Of a stretch of 64,000 bases of DNA, positions 58,377 to 64,000 are shown one piece after another (the first letter of the stretch is position 1; each line of letters opens with the position of its first letter). The DNA comes from Anaeramoeba flamelloides. Lineage: Eukaryota; Metamonada; Anaeramoebidae. The stretch lies in NCBI GenBank assembly GCA_027625915.1, contig JANTQA010000045.1, positions 310,001-374,000 of the forward strand, in the 5' to 3' direction. Made by a program: the position numbers and the translations under genes. The notes beneath the pieces were generated by a model. That model was not told the origin of the DNA and searched no databases. It was given only the letters and a program-made list of their open reading frames with translations.

Positions 58377-59810
58377 ATGCTTTCAATTTCAAAAATTGCA
58401 ATCAAGAAATCCCCACTTTCTTTGTCTTCGTATTTCAGCAACACCAAGCCAAGGTATAAATTTAGATCGCATTATTTTGATTTCCAAGCAACTTCTCCAA
58501 CAGATCCAAGAGTGTTAGACAAAATGCTTCCGTACATGATCACCAAGCAAGGAAACGCACACAGCAAGACCCACATGCACGGATGGGAAGCCGAGGGTGG
58601 CGTCGAGGAGGCACGAGCACATGTAAGCGATCTCATTCATGCAGATCCAAAGGAAATAATCTTCACAAGCGGCGCAACAGAATCCAATAACATCGCCATC
58701 AAAGGCGTGATGAACTTTTTAAACCCAATGAAAAAGCATGTCATCACCTCGCAAATCGAGCACAAGTGTGTCCTCGAGTCGTGCAAGCTCTTGGAATCCA
58801 AGGGCTTTGATGTGACCTACTTGCCTGTCCAAAGAAATGGTATTATCGACATTGGTGAATTAAAGAAGGCAATCCGACCTGACACAGGGCTCGTCTCCAT
58901 TATGGGTGTCAACAACGAAATCGGTGTTTTGCAGCCCTTAAAAGAAATCGGGAATCTTTGCCGATCAAACAAGATCAAATTCCATTCAGATTGCGCCCAG
59001 ATGTTTGGCAAATTGCCAATTGACGTCAATGACATGAAAATTGATTTGATGAGTATCTCGGGCCACAAAATCTATGGCCCCAAGGGCGTAGGTGCGCTGT
59101 ATGTCAGAAGGAGACCCAGAGTAAGACTCCTTGCCTTGCAATCAGGTGGCGGGCAAGAGCGTGGTATACGCTCAGGCACTTTGCCTTCACCAATAATTGT
59201 TGGGTTAGGAGAGGCCGCAAGAATTGCTAAAAGTGAAATGGAACGAGACAACAGGAGGATCAAGAAATTGGCGGACAAATTAATCTCGCAAGTCATGGAA
59301 AAAATTCCTTTAGTCCAACTAAATGGTGACAAAGAAAAACGATATCACGGCTGTGTCAATCTTTCTTTTGCATTTGTAGAAGGAGAAAGCCTTTTAATGA
59401 ATTTAAAAGATTTTGCTTTGTCTTCAGGAAGCGCTTGTACTTCTGCTAGGTAAATAATTTTTTCACCTTTTATTTTTTTTTTTTTTATTTTCTTTTTTTT
59501 TTGTTTTTTCTTTTTATTTCATCTTTCCTTCGTTCAAAAATTCAATTTTTATTTTTTCTTTCTTTGATTTTGTTTTTTTTGTTTCAATAGTTTGGAGCCT
59601 TCCTATGTTTTAAGAGCCTTGGGTGTACCTGACGAATATGCTCATTCAAGTTTGAGAATTGGTCTTGGAAGATTTACAACAGAAAAAGAAATTGACTTCT
59701 TTGTAGAAACATTAGTAACAAGCGTTGAGAGACTCCGTGAAATGTCACCTTTATACGACATGTATTTAGAAGGGGTTGATTTTACCAAAATTAATTGGTC
59801 ACATGATTAA
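58377..59810 (+). CDS. NFS1: Cysteine desulfurase NFS1, two exons
   Basis: Exons are 58377-59449 and 59591-59810, giving 430 aa. The 141-nt intron (GTAAAT...ATAG, phase 2) splits the Ser codon of SACTSA|S|LEPSY. The enzyme takes sulfur from cysteine for Fe-S cluster assembly, using PLP. The PLP Lys is Lys231 in [10 protein letters not shown] and the persulfide Cys is Cys354 in SSGSACTSA. Other NFS1 marks are [42 protein letters not shown] and the closing [16 protein letters not shown]. The first 30 residues ([20 protein letters not shown] and on) are basic, Ser-rich and without acids, so they look like a mitochondrial (or hydrogenosome-type) targeting sequence. Codon use is richer in G+C than surrounding DNA, as in the middle of GCN1. 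The closest match by eye is mitochondrial/alpha-proteobacterial NFS1/IscS. Confidence 0.95.
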
Positions 59811-61269
59811 TTTGAATATTTTCATTGTCGTTATTATTTTTATTCTTTGATACCTCCATTTTTTCTTTATTTATTTTTGAAAATATTTTTTCATTTAGTC
59901 AAACTCTCGTTTTCTATTTGATTTGTTAATGTGTGTTTCTTTTTTTATAAAAGCATACTAACACCAACACCCTTGATTTGTGATTTATAGAACACTTAAT
60001 TTCTATAAACAAAAGGTTTCAATTCACAACTAGTAAAACTGTTTTTTTTATTTTTTTTTTCCCTTATAAATCTTAGTAACAATAAACTACTATTTTTTTC
60101 TTTCGCTTTCTCTTTTATTGGTTTGAAACAAATAATTACATATTTTAATTTTGAATTTTTTCTTTTTTGTGAAATGGATCATCGAATTTATTAACTTTAA
60201 CTTTAAAATTAAAAAAATGATCACGTTTTTTATCTCTCGACGTACTTTTTCAAAAATGAGAAAATAATAAGAATTCTTGAGAAAAGAAAAATACCTTTGA
60301 TACACTTTGAGTTTTATTTTTTTTTGTAGAAAAGATTTGTTTAATAATCGTTATTTGTTAAAAATTAAATTTAATAAATATTTTCATTTCTCTTTCAAAA
60401 AAAAATATTACAAATTTATTGGGAAAATTAAGTTTAAAAAATCTGATATACAAAATATGTTATACTGTATTTTTCAAATTGGAGATTTTTTCGAAATTTT
60501 GGATTTTCTTGGGATTTTATTGTTTTTTTTTTTTTTTTTTTTCCAAAATTTCATTCAATACTTTATTTTGTATGGCATTATCTCTGTATTTCAATATAAA
60601 AAGGAGAGATAATTTATTTTGAGTATAAAAGTGGAATTATTTATATGTATAGATTTAGACTTTTTTTGTTAAAAATTAATTTTTATCGTAAACAAAAAAA
60701 AGGGTTAATGAATAGATTCTGTTTTCAATTGTGTTTATATATAAACTAAATAAAATAAATTAGAAGAAAAAAAAATGAAAATTGAAAATAGATATTTTTA
60801 CTATATTTTTTCAAAAAATCCCCAATCATATTGAGGGGATATATAAATATTTCTAAAAATGGCCAAAAATCGAAAATACTCAGAATTTTTTTAATGACTT
60901 AAAAAATACTTTCTGAACAGCTTTTAAGAAACTCTAGTTCAAATACACCCAGTTTAATGCTAAAATTAGGATTTTATTGTTGAATATTATATTTTTGACT
61001 GAAAAATACAAAATGTGAAAATTTGCTAATTTTTGGGAATGGTATTCAACATATTTTGTGTGAAAGGATTAGTATCTGAGGTGTCTGTAACATTTTTGAT
61101 CATTTCTATGAGTTATTTACTAAATGAGAGAAAATATATTTACTTGATAATTTCTAATTATATATCATTACCCATAATTTTATTATCTTAAATACAATCC
61201 AAAAATATCCGAGTAATATCTAATCGTACACATACATGTATACAGCCCTACCTTTTGTCAGATGACATA
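59811..61269. other. Downstream of NFS1, no gene seen
   Basis: AT-rich with T runs. Short frames at 60090-60622 are built from low-complexity AT codons and show no recognisable protein. No inverted repeat was detected until the M4 element at 61270. Confidence 0.5.
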
Positions 61270-61466
61270 CAGTCAGTTTCACTTTTAAGGCACAAACTTT
61301 CAACGAAATTTAAGGCACAAAAAAATCTCAAATTAAGGCACAAAATTTGGAATTTTATTTTTTACAATTTATTTTTACTAGAATTTGAATTTTGTGCTTT
61401 AATTTGAGATTTTGCTTGTGCCTTAAATTTCGTTGAAAGTTTGTGCCTTAAAAGTGAAACTGACTG
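61270..61466. mobile_element. M4 palindromic MITE, copy b
   Basis: Intact CAGTCAGTTTCACTTTTAAG ends, flanked by TA. The arms extend inward through GGCACAAACTTTCAACGAAA and TCTCAAATTAAGGCACAAA, about 80 nt each, so the element is nearly one long hairpin. Confidence 0.9.
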
Positions 61467-61847
61467 TAAGTTAAATCTTTTTTTTACTTTCCATTCCATA
61501 AAATAATTTGGTTTAATCTAAACATACAAACACAGCCCTTAATGATGCCTGACAGACCTATACACCACCCTAACAAGTAAGAACATACTTGAAATAGAAT
61601 CAAAAGGTGTGAAAACCCTTCAAGTGGTTTAAAACATAAAATTCAAGAAAAAAATATTTTGTATGAAAGTAAAATTGTTATTTTACCATAAAAAACTATG
61701 TCTGAGTACTTTTTTTCTTAAAAAGTACTTCACAGAGTATTTTTAAGTTCTAATAATATTTTAGAGTATTTTGGGGTTTCAAATATTTTCTGCTATATTC
61801 CAAACACTCATTTTGAGATTTAGAATTGATAGTTTTTTATTTTCATA

Positions 61848-62043
61848 CAGTCAGTTTCACTTTTAAGGCACAAACTTTTAACGAAATTTAAGGCACAAAA
61901 AAAATCTCAAATTAAGGCACAAAATTTGGCTTTTTTTGTTACAATTTATTTTTACTAGAAACTGAATTTTGTGCTATAATTTGAGATTTTTTTTGTGCCT
62001 TAAATTTCGTTAAAAGTTTGTGCCTTTAAAGTGAAACTGACTG
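61848..62043. mobile_element. M4 palindromic MITE, copy c
   Basis: Same structure as copy b, with TA at both flanks. The arms differ at only a few positions from copy b (for example CTTTTAACG for CTTTCAACG), indicating recent spread. Confidence 0.9.
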
Positions 62044-62213
62044 TAATAAAATTTTTGATTTTTGGTAGTAAACCCTGGAATAATAAACTCAATTCAGAAA
62101 ACTAAATTTTACTTTTCACCAAAAGAGATAATTCCATAAGAAAAGTTAACCATTCTATTTCCTGTTTCACCTCAAGACTAAATTTGAAATATCTGGGTAA
62201 TGGAAAAGGTTTA

Positions 62214-62411
62214 CAGTCAGTTTCAATTTTAAGGCACAAACTTTTAACGAAATTTAAGGCACAAAAAAAATCTCAAATTAAAGCACAAAATTCAAATTCT
62301 AGTTAAATAATTTGTGAAAAAATAAAAATTACAAAATTTGTGCCTTAATTTGAGATTTTTTTGTACCTTAAATTTCGTTGAAAGTTTGTGCCTTAAAAGT
62401 GAAACTGGCTG
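62214..62411. mobile_element. M4 palindromic MITE, copy d
   Basis: It has a CAGTCAGTTTCAATTTTAAG left end and a right end GTGAAACTGGCTG, with TA at both flanks. It directly adjoins the M7 copy at 62415. Confidence 0.88.
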
Positions 62412-62414
62412 TAA

Positions 62415-62585
62415 CAGTTTACTGGTATTTGAGTTTTAAATGGGAAAAATTGTTCACTTCCTTTTCAATTTCATTTTTCAAAACAAAGCTACAAATTACA
62501 ACTTACATCCAAGATAACTCGAGATTTTTTAAAAAAATCTGAAAAGGTTGTGAATAGTCTTTCCGATTTATAATTTAAATACAGT
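62415..62585. mobile_element. MITE family M7, copy b
   Basis: The left end ACTGGTATTTGAGTTTTAAA and right end TTTATAATTTAAATACAGTA are inverted relatives of the 55200 element. Subterminal TTCACTTCCTTTTCAATTTC is shared. The two arms are less alike than in copy a. Confidence 0.65.
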
Positions 62586-62589
62586 ATGT

Positions 62590-63605
62590 TAAATAATCCG
62601 TGTTTGGTTTTTAATTTGTGTTTTTGAAAAATGTTTGTATTGTTTTTGTAAATAATTGTTGTTTTTTTAAAAAAAAAGAGTGTTTTTTTTGTTTTTAATT
62701 GTTGTTTTTGAAATTTATTCTATTGTTTTTTCAAAATACAGTTAAGTAAAATTTTCTTTTACAAATTAAACAGTATTTACAATAGTACTTTTTACCAAAT
62801 CATCGTTCCACGATATTCCAACTTCATTCATCTATTTTTGAACTAACCCAATCAAATTTATACAAACTTGTTCCCAAAAAATAAAACCACCAAATCTTTC
62901 AATTTGATCGAAAAAAAAACACAAAAAAAAAGATAACGATTTTTCTGAAAAACTGTTTTGTACCTATCTAAATGTGTAAAATGATTTCAAAAATTTTCAA
63001 GTTTTTTGAAAAAGAAATGATCCCAAAATTTTCACTTTATTTTCAATTTTTACCTTTAGCCAATAGCCTTAAAATCATCTCTTGTAATTGGTGAACTTTT
63101 ATTTATTTAACTGGTTCTTTTTTGTGAGGTTTATTATCGGTTAACCAAGAATCCTAAATGAAACAATATTCCAGAATAGAAAAAAAGTTAATCAGCTGAA
63201 ATTTTATACCAATAAAATTCAACATGAGCTTTGGCTAAAATTTTACATAATAACGTTTTATAATGAGAGTGAATTATATCTCTCAATATATCAATTCTCA
63301 TTGATTAGAAAAAGATCTTTGGGTTTTTTATTCTATTCAAAAAAAAATTATTTTGTAGTATTCTTTGAAAAAAAATTTTTGATTATATCTTGATGAAAGT
63401 ACAATACTATTGTCAATACATACTTCACTGTTAAAAATCAAGACACTCTAGAAAACTTTCCATTGAAACAACAATTAATAACATAAAACACCATTCGACA
63501 ATTTTCGAAACAACAATTAAAAACCAAAAAATTCCAAAACAACAATAAAAACTTGAAAAAAAAATATTTATTGAAGTCAACATGGATTATTGAACAAACT
63601 GTACC
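62590..63605. repeat. Dispersed repeat R7, copy b, with inverted tips
   Basis: The tips AATAATCCGTGTT (62593) and AACATGGATTATT (about 63580) are inverted. Both ends carry TTTTTAATTGTTG-type low-complexity tracts, in opposite orientation. The right 550 bp is the reverse-complement match of 35700-36300, including AGCCTTAAAATCATCTCTTG. It may be a roughly 1-kb DNA element. It ends 170 bp before the SRP72-like start. Confidence 0.6.
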
Positions 63606-63777
63606 AATAATATTCAGAAAGAAAGGAAATTTGACAAATCATGATAAGAAAAAGCCAATTGGAAAGAGTAGACATTAAAGGACACAGAAATTAGGAGTAA
63701 CACAACCTTAAAGTAATTTAATCGACAGAATTTATTTTTTTATTTTTATTGTTATTTTATTGGTTAATTAAATTTCA

Positions 63778-64000
63778 ATGTCTGAGAATCACGAACTTTA
63801 TCGAAAACTTAACAGTCAAATAAACGAAGAGAATTTTAAGGAAGCAATTAAAACATGCAACAAATGTATGGAGTTATTTTTTGTTTATTTTTGGTTCGTT
63901 GTTGTCAACGATCTCAATTCCTTGTTTTGAAATTTTTTTATTTTTTTTATATTATTTTTTCAAAACCTAGTGATATCAAAAAAAACAAATGAATTTGAAC
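63778..64000 (+). CDS. Probable SRP72, first two exons (cut by window end)
   Basis: Exon 1 (63778-63865) and the start of exon 2 (63971 onward) join in phase 1 (T|TG). The 105-nt intron has donor GTATGG and acceptor CCTAG. The visible protein is ELYRKLNSQINEENFKEAIK, then TCNKLISKKTNEFE. This fits the N-terminal TPR of the signal recognition particle subunit SRP72 (human LWSEVNRYGQNGDFTRALKTVNKILQINKDD). SRP72 is a cytosolic scaffold that binds SRP68 and SRP RNA in co-translational targeting to the ER. Only about 43 residues are seen, so another short-helix TPR protein cannot be ruled out. A repeat (R7b) ends 170 bp upstream, leaving little room for a promoter. Confidence 0.6.

Noticed and set aside
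60090-60622. Small genes downstream of NFS1
   Set aside because: The frames are short, made of AT-rich codons (Phe, Ile, Lys, Asn), overlap each other, and resemble no known protein.

Overview
This window is nuclear DNA from a very AT-rich eukaryote with canonical GT/AG introns. I reconstructed ten introns in seven genes, all GT...AG. Six are short (about 105-240 nt), one is 428 nt, and three are very long (1,854, 2,900 and 4,798 nt). Every complete gene ends in TAA. The large proteins carry simple charged runs (GKGK, EKEK, poly-D/E), and one gene is an ankyrin plus BTB protein. Together these point to a free-living amoeboid protist. Anaeramoeba-like metamonads are one candidate, but this is a guess from style and I could not test it.

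Genes in order: eL24 ribosomal protein (1057-2138 +, first exon only 5 nt); a kexin/furin-like proprotein convertase (7266-15906 +, three exons); a PROPPIN/WIPI (Atg18-like) beta-propeller (20505-21735 +); GCN1 (34713-25461 -, 3,004 aa); an ankyrin/BTB protein (42031-44670 +, single exon); PSF2 of the GINS complex (53963-50252 -, three exons, 2.9-kb intron); an ORC2-like remnant head-to-head with PSF2 (about 54310-54765 +); mitochondrial-type cysteine desulfurase NFS1 (58377-59810 +); and the first two exons of a likely SRP72 (63778-end +). These are unlinked housekeeping functions: translation, translational stress signalling, replication, Fe-S assembly, secretory processing, autophagy and protein targeting. 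They are not an operon-like system.

Most of the remaining DNA is repeats. I see at least nine families of short inverted-repeat elements (MITE-like), several multi-copy degenerate repeats of 0.5-1.3 kb, a TG microsatellite, and a 164-bp perfect-arm palindrome at 35.2-35.6 kb. The most unusual structure is a modular element found four times (9.6, 37.4, 48.0 and 50.9 kb). It has a conserved left module (L), a variable tandem array of 60-90 bp hairpins, and a conserved right module (D). Three hairpin types have different palindromic cores but share the same ends (TAGGTTTT...AAAACCTA, flanked by GTGTC on one side and ACGAC on the other). They are joined by linkers built from a roughly 10-nt repeat. 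Single hairpin units have also inserted into a 5'-truncated LINE, which itself sits inside an L module in the PSF2 intron, giving a clear order of events.

Coordinates of coding exons are firm where a protein match fixes both sides of the splice. Repeat boundaries are good to within a few to a few tens of bases, since they were aligned by eye.
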